A stretch of DNA of 64,000 bases from Nitratireductor mangrovi (GTDB lineage Bacteria > Pseudomonadota > Alphaproteobacteria > Rhizobiales > Rhizobiaceae), in contig NZ_CP042301.2 in NCBI RefSeq assembly GCF_007922615.2, positions 4,324,001-4,388,000 of the forward strand, read 5' to 3'. Below the pieces are notes generated by a model. It was not told the DNA's origin and did no database searches. It saw nothing but the letters and a program-made list of their open reading frames with translations. Both the position numbers and the translations under genes were made by a program. Shown one piece after another: positions 15,118-24,136 of the stretch (position 1 is its first letter; each line of letters starts with the position of its first letter).

Positions 15118-16919
15118 AACATGGCCTCCTTGGCGATACGATCAGCCTTCATCTTGCCGCGAAGCGCGGTCGTGGCGGCGAGATCGACTTCATTGTCGTC
15201 GGAGAGGACGACCCCGTAGGCCGTCCGTGCCGCTTCCACGCTGACCAGCGATTCGGCAACGTCCGCCAGCACGCGCTCCGGTTCGCGGTCGAGCGGGTCG
15301 CCATAACCGCCGCCGCCGTTCCAGCGCACGTAGAGCGCATCTTCGCCCATCAGCGGGAAGACGCCCCATGACACGGCATGCGATGCGCCCGGCAGCCGCA
15401 CGTCGTCGCCGGCCGCCTTCTCCTCACCGCTCTTGGCCCACCTGTAGCTGTTGGGTGCGCCGGGATAGCCGCCCGCCAGCCCGTCGCTCATCGGGTGACG
15501 GTCGCCCTTGCCGGAGATCACGTAGTGGAGACCGCCGTCGGGAGCCTTGTGCGGCACGATCGCCAATTCGCCGCCGGTGCCGCCGCGCCAGCGGCCGGGC
15601 CCTCCGGAATCCGGCATGCGCTTGCGGAACAGGTAGCGGACAGGGAAGCTCGCCTCGACCGTTTCGACATTGGCCATGCGCGAGATCGGATTGGGTACCT
15701 CGCCGCCGATCTCGACCCCGTCGGCGAACGAACTCGCGCCGCCGGCGCCGGCGAATGTCTCGGTGAGGATGCCGATCGACTGGCCGCCTTTCTGGTTGCG
15801 CCCGAACTTGAAGATCGCGAAGTGGTTGGCATGCCAGACGGCCGTCGCCTGGTCGCGATACCTGTCGCTGGACGCCAACATCTTGCCGATGGTCGAGCAG
15901 GCCGCATTGTTCACCGACTGAATCGCGCCGACCGTCGCCACGGAAACCGGCGCGGGCCGCGTGCAGTTCACGATCGTGCCCTCGGGCGCGATCATCTCCA
16001 CCAGCCGTATGATTCCTTCGTTCCAGGTGATGTCGTAGCACAGCAGCGGAAACAGCGGCGCGAACAGCCCGCCCAGTGCCGCCCAGCGCGTGCAGTTGAT
16101 GGAGTGCCGGCTCTGCTTGCTCGAGCCGGAGAAGTCGAAAATCAGACGGTCAGCCTTCTTGGTCATGGTCAGGCGGACCGCTGCGGTCTCGCCCTGGACA
16201 TCGAGATACTGGCGCGACTGCCATGAGCCGTCCGGCAGCTCCAACAGGCGGGAGCGGAAAAGCTCCTCGGACTGGCGGATGAGCGCCGCCCCGGCCTCCT
16301 CCACTGTGTCGGCCCCGTATCTCGCGATAAGCGCCTGCATCCGCTCGCGCGCCACGTTGTTGCAGGCGATCATGGAGCGCAGGTCGAGCATCACCATTTC
16401 CGGCGAACGCACCATGTTGAGGAGCGTGTCGACCACGTCCTGCACCATTTCGCCCTGATCGACGATCTTCATGCCAGGCGAAGAGAATCCCTCGGTGAAG
16501 ATGTCGGTCGATTGCGGGCTGAAGCCGCCCGGATTCATGGCGCCGATGTCGTAGACATGGACGAAGCAGGCGCTCCAGGCGACCAGCTTCCCGTCGAAGT
16601 GGATCGGCGCGACCAGGTAGATGTCGGACGTGTGGAGCGCCGCCGTATAAGGATCGTTGAGCAGGAAGACGTCGCCTTCACGGATGCGGTCGCCAAAGCG
16701 CCGTATGATCGCCTTGCACGCTTCGGCCGCGCTGGTCAGGTGGTGCAGGAAGCCGACGCCGCCCATGAGCAGCGATCCGTCCGCGCCGTAGAGCGACACC
16801 ATGAGGTCGTGGCCTTCATTGGTGATCGCGCTTCCCGACACATGCTTCAGCGTGATGACCGCTTCATCGACGATGCGGAACAGCCGATGGCGGATGATGG
16901 AAAACGTCATCGGGTCCAT
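15114..16919 (-). CDS. hyuB: Hydantoinase B/oxoprolinase family protein (HyuB), set 1
   Basis: A 601-aa HyuB-type subunit. It has the family's LLNDPYTAALHTSDIYLVAPI metal-binding region near residue 90-110, a HVYDIGAMNPGG stretch, and the glycine-rich C-terminal WNGGGGYGDPLDREPERV. HyuB pairs with HyuA to hydrolyse N-methylhydantoin or 5-oxoproline-like rings with ATP, or to carboxylate ketones when a gamma subunit is present. It starts 3 bp after HyuA stops and overlaps the zinc-ribbon gene, as expected for a complex. Length matches the family (about 550-600 aa). Confidence 0.9.
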   Translation of the reverse strand: MDPMTFSIIRHRLFRIVDEAVITLKHVSGSAITNEGHDLMVSLYGADGSLLMGGVGFLHHLTSAAEACKAIIRRFGDRIREGDVFLLNDPYTAALHTSDIYLVAPIHFDGKLVAWSACFVHVYDIGAMNPGGFSPQSTDIFTEGFSSPGMKIVDQGEMVQDVVDTLLNMVRSPEMVMLDLRSMIACNNVARERMQALIARYGADTVEEAGAALIRQSEELFRSRLLELPDGSWQSRQYLDVQGETAAVRLTMTKKADRLIFDFSGSSKQSRHSINCTRWAALGGLFAPLFPLLCYDITWNEGIIRLVEMIAPEGTIVNCTRPAPVSVATVGAIQSVNNAACSTIGKMLASSDRYRDQATAVWHANHFAIFKFGRNQKGGQSIGILTETFAGAGGASSFADGVEIGGEVPNPISRMANVETVEASFPVRYLFRKRMPDSGGPGRWRGGTGGELAIVPHKAPDGGLHYVISGKGDRHPMSDGLAGGYPGAPNSYRWAKSGEEKAAGDDVRLPGASHAVSWGVFPLMGEDALYVRWNGGGGYGDPLDREPERVLADVAESLVSVEAARTAYGVVLSDDNEVDLAATTALRGKMKADRIAKEAML

Positions 16920-16922
16920 CTG

Positions 16923-19037
16923 TCAGCGCTCCATTTCCAGCACGATGTTCTTGTATCCGTCCATTCGGGCGGTCTGCCTCTCCTGGACGGCGATGGTGGT
17001 AATCGGGGTGTGGATCACGGCCGGACCGCTCAGCCTGTTGCCCGGCTCCAGCCGTTCGAAATCATAGATCGCCCCCTCGGCAAGGTCGCCCTGCCGCTCC
17101 ACGAAGATGCGGCGCGTGCCGATCTTGGCGCGGCTGGCATCGGCCCCTCCCTCGGCGATGCGAGGCAGTTGCGGACGGTTCAGCCTTCCGCGTGCCGTCA
17201 GGCGGAACATAGTCATCTCGATGCCTGCCTCGCGGTAGGCAGAGCCTCGGCCGAACTTGCGCTCATAGAGGCTTTCGAAGTCGGCGATCAGGGACTTGAG
17301 GCCGGCCGCGTCGAGCGGGGTACACGAGCGCACCGGCGTCGTAACTTCGTGCACCTGCCGGCGGTACCGGAAGTCGACTGACCAGTTCATCGAGATCGCT
17401 TCCCTCGAAAAGCCTTCAGAGGCGAGCTGCCGGGCGGCGCGCTCCGCGATCGGAGCGAAGATGGCGTTGATTTCTTCGGGCTCGACCTCCGCCGGCAAGG
17501 TCCTTGTTACAGAGTATTCGTGGCGAACATCGGCCGTCACAAGTCCGAAGGCACAGTTGACAGAGGCGGTGTAAGGGATGACGATCCGCCTCACCGACAG
17601 TTCCTCCCCGAACGCCGAGGCCAACATGCCGCAGGTGCCGCCGAACGAGTGGAGCACGAAATCTCGCGGATCGAGGCCGCGTTCCACGGTGATCTTGCGG
17701 ATAAGGTCGGTGATCTGTGCCGACGCGATACGATAGATTCCGATCGCCGCCTCTTCGACAGAGACACTCAGCGGGTCTGCGATCTTCTTCTTGAAGATGC
17801 GCCGCGTGGAGTCCGCGTCGAGCGCCATGCTGCCGCGCAGAAAGTGGCCCGATTCCATGTAGCCGATCAGCATCATGACGTCGGTCAGCGTCGGCTCCGT
17901 CCCGCCGAGCCCATAGCAGATAGGACCGGGCCGCGAACCCGCCGACTGCGGCCCGACGGACGGCAGGCGCGTCTTCGGGTCGAGTCCAATGATGCTTCCT
18001 CCACCGGCACCAATTGAAACAACGTCGATCTTCGGGGCGACGTAGTGGAAGCGGTCGACCATCGGCTCGCGGGCATAATCGAGTTCGCCGTTCTGGATGA
18101 CGCCGACCTTGAAGGTGGTGCCGCCCATGTCCGCGGCGATGATGTCTTCGTCGCCTATCATGTCGCCGAGGAACTTGGCGCCGATGACGCCCGCCGCCGG
18201 TCCGCATTCGATCATGCCGACGGCGCGCACGGCAGCCTCGTCGATCGGCAGTAGCCCACCATAGCCCTGCATGACCATGGTCTGGCCGCCATAGCCGTTC
18301 TTTGCCAGAAGGCTTTCCAAATCATTGAGGTAATCACGCGTCACGCGGCCTGCATAGGCATTGATGACGGTTGTCGACGTACGCTCATACTCCCCAGGCA
18401 CCGGGGCGATGTCGCTCGACAGCGTGACATAGGTTCCGGGCGCGACCTCGTTCACCAACTCGCGGATGGTCCGTTCGTGCTGCGGATTGAAGAACGACCA
18501 AAGCAGCGCAACCGCAATCGCCTCGACCTTCTGGTCCTCGACCAGATGCCGGATCGCTTTCCTGGCGCCTTCGACATCGAGCGCCTCGATGATGTCTCCG
18601 TCGCAATCGACGCGCTCCTTCACGCCCACGATCGCGTCCCAGCCTAGCAGGGCGGGCGCCCTGCTCGTCTTGACGGGGTTCTTGATCCCCTCCTCGGTGA
18701 GGCCCGACCAGCGTCCGTAGGCCCCTCGCGTCACCAGCAGCGTGTCCTCGAACCCGGCGGTGGCGATCAGCCCGGTGCGCGTCCCTTCCCGCGTGAAGAC
18801 GGTGTTGTCCACCACCGTCGAGCCGTGAATGAAAAGCGTCGTGTTCTCGAGGATGTGATTGAGGCTCAGATGCATTGCATCGGTCGCCGTGCGAATCGAG
18901 TTCAACACGCCGGTCGCGAAATCGGGCGGCGTCGAGAGCGCTTTTCCAATGTGAATCTCGCCTGCCGAGGACACCACGATCGTGTCGGTACAGGTACCGC
19001 CGACATCGGTCGCCACGAGATAGGTGGTTTGGTTCAT
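16923..19037 (-). CDS. hyuA: Hydantoinase A/oxoprolinase family protein (HyuA), set 1
   Basis: A 704-aa HyuA-type ATPase subunit of the ASKHA fold. The N-terminal phosphate loop is VATDVGGTCTDTIV (Cys where Phe is usual). TLFIHGSTVVDNTV follows, the second phosphate motif is DIIAADMGGTTFKVGVI, and HSFGGTCGMLASAFG lies near residue 475. It activates the amide oxygen with ATP while HyuB carries the other half of the active site. ATG 19037 lies 52 bp after the XRE-cupin gene. It differs clearly from the second HyuA at 24137, so the two sets probably act on different substrates. Confidence 0.92.
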   Translation of the reverse strand: MNQTTYLVATDVGGTCTDTIVVSSAGEIHIGKALSTPPDFATGVLNSIRTATDAMHLSLNHILENTTLFIHGSTVVDNTVFTREGTRTGLIATAGFEDTLLVTRGAYGRWSGLTEEGIKNPVKTSRAPALLGWDAIVGVKERVDCDGDIIEALDVEGARKAIRHLVEDQKVEAIAVALLWSFFNPQHERTIRELVNEVAPGTYVTLSSDIAPVPGEYERTSTTVINAYAGRVTRDYLNDLESLLAKNGYGGQTMVMQGYGGLLPIDEAAVRAVGMIECGPAAGVIGAKFLGDMIGDEDIIAADMGGTTFKVGVIQNGELDYAREPMVDRFHYVAPKIDVVSIGAGGGSIIGLDPKTRLPSVGPQSAGSRPGPICYGLGGTEPTLTDVMMLIGYMESGHFLRGSMALDADSTRRIFKKKIADPLSVSVEEAAIGIYRIASAQITDLIRKITVERGLDPRDFVLHSFGGTCGMLASAFGEELSVRRIVIPYTASVNCAFGLVTADVRHEYSVTRTLPAEVEPEEINAIFAPIAERAARQLASEGFSREAISMNWSVDFRYRRQVHEVTTPVRSCTPLDAAGLKSLIADFESLYERKFGRGSAYREAGIEMTMFRLTARGRLNRPQLPRIAEGGADASRAKIGTRRIFVERQGDLAEGAIYDFERLEPGNRLSGPAVIHTPITTIAVQERQTARMDGYKNIVLEMER

Positions 19038-19089
19038 GCTGGCCTATTCCCCTTCACTGTGATGCGCCGGAGCCATCCACAGCCTTGGC

Positions 19090-19632
19090 TCACTGGTTCA
19101 ACCCGAGAGCCTCGACCGCAAGTATTCGCGCGCGGCCACCCTGGGCCTTTAGGTCTTTGAGAACGCCCGATCGGGCATGAAGACTGTCGCCGTGGCGCAG
19201 CACCATGCGCTCCTCGTCGAGCAAAACTTGCGCCTGGCCGCTCAGCACATGGGCAAAGATCGGTCCCTCCGGCAGGACCACCGATCTGGAAGCGTCGATA
19301 TCAAGCATCGTTGCGCTGAGTCGCGGCTCAGCAAGCGTGTGCGTGAGACCGGTGACGCCAGGAGAGATATCGGCTGCCGGCGTCAGGTCCACTGTGGCCT
19401 GACCCGCCTGTGCGTTGCGGATCAACTCGTCGAGCGAAAGCGAGAGCGCATCGACGATCGCAACCATGGTTGCAAGGCTGGGGTTCGTACGGCCAGCTTC
19501 GAGTTCACGCACGGCGCGCGTGGAAAGAGCCGACTTTTCTGCCAACTGAGACTGGCTCATCCCCCCCTGCTCCCGAGCACGGCGGATGCTATGCCCAAGC
19601 TGACGCAGTTCCTTCTGGCCGAATAGGCTCAC
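19090..19632 (-). CDS. XRE-cupin transcriptional regulator heading the Hyu/BMP operon
   Basis: A 180-aa regulator with an XRE helix-turn-helix (about 7-65, IRRAREQGGMSQSQLAEKSALSTRAVRELEAG) and a C-terminal cupin (about 95-170). GTG 19632 was chosen because GGGAGGGG precedes it at a good distance and the promoter at 19669-19698 would put the transcript start just upstream. GTG 19659 is the alternative. As the first gene of the ten-gene reverse operon it probably autoregulates it in response to the substrate. Confidence 0.85.
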   Translation of the reverse strand: MSLFGQKELRQLGHSIRRAREQGGMSQSQLAEKSALSTRAVRELEAGRTNPSLATMVAIVDALSLSLDELIRNAQAGQATVDLTPAADISPGVTGLTHTLAEPRLSATMLDIDASRSVVLPEGPIFAHVLSGQAQVLLDEERMVLRHGDSLHARSGVLKDLKAQGGRARILAVEALGLNQ

Positions 19633-19668
19633 CGGACATCCCCTCCCAAGGACTTTCACTTAGTTCCT

Positions 19669-19698
19669 TAGTAAGAAACGATTTGAAATGCCTGTCAA
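19669..19698 (-). promoter_or_regulatory. Candidate sigma70 promoter of the ten-gene Hyu/BMP operon
   Basis: On the reverse strand TTGACA (19693-19698) is followed by an 18-bp spacer and TTACTA (19669-19674). The region also contains a repeated TTAGT (19661 and 19669), which could be an operator for the XRE regulator. Transcription would start near 19661, leaving a short leader before GTG 19632. Confidence 0.5.
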
Positions 19699-19880
19699 GC
19701 ACCTGCTGCTGAGAAATTGCCCTCGTTGGACGGGTCGACGCCGCAGGCACATTGCCGAAACGGTCGCTGCGCGCAGGTCCAGAATTACCCCACCGGTGCC
19801 AAAAAAAACTTTCCTGCTTGCATGCCAATTCCGGCTAGTACAGCGGAGGCATTCGAAGCTGCTCTCTAACAGAACCGTCA

Positions 19881-20470
19881 ATGATTTGTTCGCTTGCTCG
19901 GTTCGCGAGCGAGGAAACCCACATCCCAGTGCGCGGCGCCCAATTGATCACCGGCGGCAAACATCGCCTGCAGGATCCGAACGCCGCGATCCGACATCCG
20001 CTGCGGAAGATCGACATCAAGGGGCACCAGTTCGTGGCGGAACTCGACCGTGTCCTTGTGAGCGGCTCGACCGAAGCCTTCAACCCCGGCCGTGGTGACG
20101 CGGTCGACATGGCCGCGGAACCGTCCGCCCACGACGGAGAAGCCAAACTGGCCGCCATCTGGGCGGTTGCCCTCGCGGTATAGAGGTCGAGGCCCGCGCC
20201 GCACAGTCAGGCGACTACCAGATTGTCGAGCGCATGGCCGATGGCGAAAATGCGCAGCGACTGACCGCGGAAGTCCTGGCCCTTGTCCCTCGGCGGCGCC
20301 GTAAACCCAGTTGCAAGGCCCGCTCGCAGGCATCGCCGAGGCGCGAGCCGCGAGATAATCTGCCACGTGGCTGAGCCCCATCACGGGGCAGCCTTCCACG
20401 AGCTCCTCGAGAAGGTGATGCCCGATTGGGAGCGTCAGAAGCAGCGGTTGGAACGAGCCTTGGCCTGACT
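19881..20470 (+). pseudogene. Degraded coding DNA ending in a YgjP/M48-like metallopeptidase tail
   Basis: The piece ending at 20468 reads EIICHVAEPHHGAAFHELLEKVMPDWERQKQRLE, which matches the C-terminal end of YgjP/WLM-type metallopeptidases (CHE-x-AH...F-LL-x-VMPDW). The HExxH core is broken. Upstream, forward pieces at 19881-20183 and about 20184-20290 (GDYQIVERMADGENAQRL) look coding-like, but I cannot name them. Stops and frame changes separate the pieces, so nothing functional remains. YgjP-like genes often sit near type I restriction loci; no such locus is seen here. Confidence 0.45.
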
Positions 20471-21062
20471 TCCGAGCCCGGTCGCGGCAGGTGCAGACGC
20501 GACTCCAAACCAAACAGTTTCTTTAGCGGGATTTTCCCTCATCAAAACAACGGCGTACAGGAAATTTACCAAATCAGCGTAGTCATCAGGTCCGGAGAAT
20601 ATCGGCCCCGAGAGAACGCTTCCGGGCCTCTTGGTGCCGGGGCCGGTGCTCAGCTCCACCCGCATAACCCTCGAAAACAACGAGAAAATCCGGCCGCAGC
20701 CGGATCGGGAGAACGCTTTCGCAAAGGTCAGGTGGCGGAGGGAACGCGCTTGGCGTCTAACCTTCTCTACCTGCTTCGTGCGCGAATTCTCTCCGGTCTC
20801 CTCAGGTCGTCGGACTGAGACCGATGCCCATGAACCGGGGACGATAGCCTATTCTCAAGCCCTGGAATCGGATCGCTGCCACCGCTTCTCGAACTAGCCT
20901 GACGTTGTTTAGCAATTACTGCTTGGAATCGAGCCTTCAGTGTACGCCGAGGCCTCGGTCTTGTCAGACATCCCACCTTGCGGTGCCGCCCCTTTCCTAA
21001 AATGAGGAGCTGATTGCTCGGCACTTCTGAGTATATGCCGCTTGTTGTACTCAGGGTTCCTA
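20471..21062. other. Gene-free stretch between operons
   Basis: No convincing gene, RNA or repeat is seen. Short frames on both strands lack family resemblance and consistent starts. The stretch follows the degraded metallopeptidase region and precedes the 3' end of the GntR gene, so it may be further remnant DNA. Confidence 0.4.
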
Positions 21063-21767
21063 TCATTTAGGCAGACGAGGTACCACGAGATTGGCAGCAG
21101 CACCTAGGTCCTCCGCTATCGCTGATTCCACTGCGTCAGGATCGCGGTTTTTGAGGGCGGTGATGATTTCGTCGTGTCGCTCCATCGTATCTGCACTGTT
21201 GATCTTGTAGGGATGATGATGAAGGGCAGGGCCCATGCGGACCCAGAGGTTCTCGATGAGAGCCAGGAGTGTCGGCCTGTCCGCCATGCGATAGATAGTG
21301 AAGTGGAAGCGGTAGTTCTCTGCGAGCGCTTCCTTGGCGGAATCGAGGCGTGACATTCGTACGTTGATCCGCTCGAGCTTGCCGATCGTATCGATGTTCA
21401 TGCTGCTGAGCGCGACGCGCCCGGCTAGTCCTTCTAGGCGCTGGCGGATCTCGATAATCTCACGATATTCCTGTTGCGAGACGTGACGAAGTAAGAAGCC
21501 GCTCTGCGGACGTCCCTCCAGCACGCCATCCGCTTCAAGACGTTTTAATGCGTCGCGCACCGGTTGAGCACTGACCTTGAGCACTTGCGCGAGTGAACGG
21601 CTGGTTAGCGATGTGCCGGGGGCAACGCGGCCGCTCATCATGGCCTGGCGGATGCTGCGATAGACCTGTCTCTCGACTGTTTCGGCAAGCTCGACGTTGA
21701 TCGCGTCAAGTTCAGGCGCCTGTGACTGCTGCCGACCGGGACCGGGCCGCCTGTTGACTTCCGACAT
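21063..21767 (-). CDS. GntR-family regulator, FCD (FadR) subfamily
   Basis: A 234-aa regulator. The winged HTH covers about residues 28-95 (VYRSIRQAMMSGRVAPGTSLTSRSLAQVLKVS..PVRDALKRLEADG) and the all-helical FCD effector domain about 105-225, with the metal-binding histidines expected in HFTIY and in the MERHDEIITAL helix. FCD regulators sense organic acids. It is transcribed divergently from the eleven-gene operon starting at 21981 and is its likely repressor. Confidence 0.92.
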   Translation of the reverse strand: MSEVNRRPGPGRQQSQAPELDAINVELAETVERQVYRSIRQAMMSGRVAPGTSLTSRSLAQVLKVSAQPVRDALKRLEADGVLEGRPQSGFLLRHVSQQEYREIIEIRQRLEGLAGRVALSSMNIDTIGKLERINVRMSRLDSAKEALAENYRFHFTIYRMADRPTLLALIENLWVRMGPALHHHPYKINSADTMERHDEIITALKNRDPDAVESAIAEDLGAAANLVVPRLPK

Positions 21768-21802
21768 CGCACCTCCACCGACCTGCTTGGCCGGCTATAC
21801 AG

Positions 21803-21824
21803 CGATACGATGCATTGTCGATAC
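21803..21824. promoter_or_regulatory. Candidate GntR operator (dyad and direct repeat)
   Basis: In the divergent intergenic region ACGATGCATTGT (21807-21818) is an imperfect 12-bp dyad centred on ATGCAT. It is flanked by CGATAC repeated at 21803-21808 and 21819-21824. A TTGACA at 21914-21919 could be the -35 of the forward operon, but no good -10 is at 17 bp. This is a candidate operator only. Confidence 0.3.
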
Positions 21825-21980
21825 CAAGCAATCGCACGCTGAGCCTCCTCTTCAGGAAGCATGATGCCTATCACCCCCCGACAGATCGACAACTATCTTT
21901 CTGCGATAGCAATTTGACATCAAGCTGCTTTTCTGTTTTTGCTATATCAGATTGATACGGGACGGGAAAGCGTCGAACAA

Positions 21981-22751
21981 GTGGCTGAATCGCTGCTCCA
22001 GGACCAGATTGCGGTGGTAACGGCCGCCGGCGGCGGTGCGGGTTCGGTCATCGCCGACACGCTCGCCCGGGCAGGCGCGCAGGTTTTCGCATGCGATGTG
22101 GATGCGAAAGGTCTGACCGCTCTGACGTCGCGCAATCCCACAATCCACGCCATCCACGCCGACGCAGGAGATGAAAGCGCTATAGAGCATATTGTTCGCG
22201 GCGCAGGCGGTCGCGTGGATCTCCTCGTCAACAATGTCGGCATTGCCGGGCCGACCGCAAATGCCGAGGACATCACGCTCCAGGACTGGAACGAATCGAT
22301 CCGAGTCAACCTGACGAGCCACTTCCTTTTCGCCCGCGCCGTAATACCCGGCATGAAGCTGCGACGTAGCGGCCTCATCCTCAACATTTCCTCCGGAAGT
22401 GCCCGGGTCGGTCTTCCCATGAGGCTGCCATACGTGGTGACCAAGGGCGCGGTATTGAGCATGACGAAGAACCTCGCGCGTGAACTGGGACCGCACGGTA
22501 TCAGGGTCAATGCCATCCTTCCTGGAGCCATTCGTGGTGACCGCATCAATCGCGTGATCGACGCCAAGGCGTCCGCACTCGGGATCGACCGTATCGACTA
22601 CGAAAAGCAGCTTCTTCGCTACGTCTCGCTACGCACGATGGTGGAACCGGACGATATCGCCGCGATGATCGTCTTCCTTGCTTCGGCCGCCGGCGTCCGC
22701 ATCTCGGGGCAGATGATCGGCGTCGACGGGAACGTCGAGTGGGAAGAATGA
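21981..22751 (+). CDS. Short-chain dehydrogenase/reductase (SDR)
   Basis: A 256-aa classical SDR. The cofactor-binding glycine motif is TAAGGGAG (residues 14-21), NNVG is near 84-87, and the catalytic Ser138, Tyr151 and Lys155 are in ISSGSARVGLP..LPYVVTK. GTG 21981 was chosen; an upstream TTG at 21939 would add 14 residues not typical of the family. It is the first gene of the forward operon. Substrate is unknown; an alcohol or hydroxy-acid intermediate of the pathway is likely. Confidence 0.88.
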   Translation: MAESLLQDQIAVVTAAGGGAGSVIADTLARAGAQVFACDVDAKGLTALTSRNPTIHAIHADAGDESAIEHIVRGAGGRVDLLVNNVGIAGPTANAEDITLQDWNESIRVNLTSHFLFARAVIPGMKLRRSGLILNISSGSARVGLPMRLPYVVTKGAVLSMTKNLARELGPHGIRVNAILPGAIRGDRINRVIDAKASALGIDRIDYEKQLLRYVSLRTMVEPDDIAAMIVFLASAAGVRISGQMIGVDGNVEWEE

Positions 22752-22797
22752 AGATGGATCACGCCCGGTGGATGGTCGCGAGTAGGGGGTTGGCGCA

Positions 22798-24105
22798 ATG
22801 ACGATGCAGGGTCACAACGCTTTGCCAGCCGTGCTCGCCAGCGCAGCCAATGCCTATAGCGCGGCCAATCCGGAGAGCCAAGCTCTTCACGAACGCGCTC
22901 GGCAAGTGATGCCCGGCGGCAACACGCGCACGGTACTTTATTACGACCCGTTCCCGCTGGTGATGGTCTCAGGCTCCGGCTGTCGCCTGGAGGATGCGGA
23001 TGGCCATACCTATGTCGATTTCCTCGGCGAGTTCACCGCGGGTCTCTACGGCCATTCCGATCCATTGATCGCGGAGGCCATCGGCAAGGCGGTCGCCAAC
23101 GGCATAAACCTCGGAAGCCATGGGCGGCAGGAAGCAGCGTTCGCGGAGGCGATCAAGGAGCGGTACCCGTCGATGGAGCTGCTGCGCTTCACGAATTCTG
23201 GCACCGAGGCGAACATGCTTGCGCTCGCGCTCGCCAAACACGCAACCGGGCGCGGCAAGGTGATGGTGTTCGAAGGAGCCTATCATGGTGGCACGTTGAC
23301 GTTTCCCGCCTCCGAGGTTCCTGTCAACTTGCCGCACGACTACGTGTTCTCCCGTTTCAACGAGATCGAAGCGACCCGGGAGGCTATTCGCGATACGGGT
23401 ACCGACCTCGCTTGCGTGATCGTCGAACCAATGATGGGCGCCGGCGGCTGCATTCCAGGCGATCCCGCCTTTCTGCGGATGTTAAGCGAGGAGACCAAGG
23501 CCGCAGGTGCACTCCTCGTCTTTGACGAAGTGATGACGTCCAGGTTGAGCCCAGGCGGATTGCAGTCGGAATTGGAGATAAGACCGGATCTCACCACTCT
23601 CGGCAAGTACATAGGCGGGGGCATGTCTTTCGGTGCCTTTGGTGGCCGAGCCGACGTAATGTCCCATTTCGACCCTTCGAAGGCCGGCTCCCTGCCGCAT
23701 GCCGGCACGTTCAACAACAACGCCCTCACCATGGCCGCAGGCCTCGCCGGACTTACGGGGCGCTTTACGCCCGCCGCCGCCCGCGAGCTCAATGAGCGCG
23801 GCGATTTGCTGCGGCGGCGGATCAACGCCGTGATGTCCGAGGCCGGGGCCGGCATAGTCGTCTCGGGGATAGGCTCGCTCATGAACATCCACCCGGTGGA
23901 AACCGAGCCGAGGCAGCCGGCCGACCTTGCTGCGGCCGACCAGCGAATGCGCGATCTCTTCTTCTTCGATCTGCTTGAAGACGGGTTCTACATCGCCCGC
24001 CGAGGGCTGATGGCGTTAAGCCTGCCGATAGGGGACGCGGAATGCGACGCGCTGGTCGAGGCGGTGTCCCGGCGCGCTCCGCGTTGGGCGGCGCTTGGCG
24101 GGTAA
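22798..24105 (+). CDS. Class III aminotransferase (GSA-aminomutase-like)
   Basis: A 435-aa PLP enzyme of the class III fold. The cofactor site has the NSGTEANMLALALA loop (133-146), the FDEVMTSR stretch (242-249) and the Schiff-base lysine Lys270 in TLGKYIGGG. Overall it resembles the glutamate-1-semialdehyde aminomutase-like group, which includes many omega- and beta-amino acid transaminases. It lies 46 bp after the SDR gene, behind an AGGGGG ribosome site. In this operon it probably removes or transfers the amino group of the ring-opened product; the exact substrate cannot be read from sequence. Confidence 0.9.
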   Translation: MTMQGHNALPAVLASAANAYSAANPESQALHERARQVMPGGNTRTVLYYDPFPLVMVSGSGCRLEDADGHTYVDFLGEFTAGLYGHSDPLIAEAIGKAVANGINLGSHGRQEAAFAEAIKERYPSMELLRFTNSGTEANMLALALAKHATGRGKVMVFEGAYHGGTLTFPASEVPVNLPHDYVFSRFNEIEATREAIRDTGTDLACVIVEPMMGAGGCIPGDPAFLRMLSEETKAAGALLVFDEVMTSRLSPGGLQSELEIRPDLTTLGKYIGGGMSFGAFGGRADVMSHFDPSKAGSLPHAGTFNNNALTMAAGLAGLTGRFTPAAARELNERGDLLRRRINAVMSEAGAGIVVSGIGSLMNIHPVETEPRQPADLAAADQRMRDLFFFDLLEDGFYIARRGLMALSLPIGDAECDALVEAVSRRAPRWAALGG

Positions 24106-24136
24106 GACTGACGAGGCATCGGGCAACGGGGGCGAC

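Noticed and set aside
21939..21980. TTG start for the SDR gene, adding 14 residues
   Set aside because: The extension has no SDR character. GTG 21981 places the first beta strand at the normal distance from the start.
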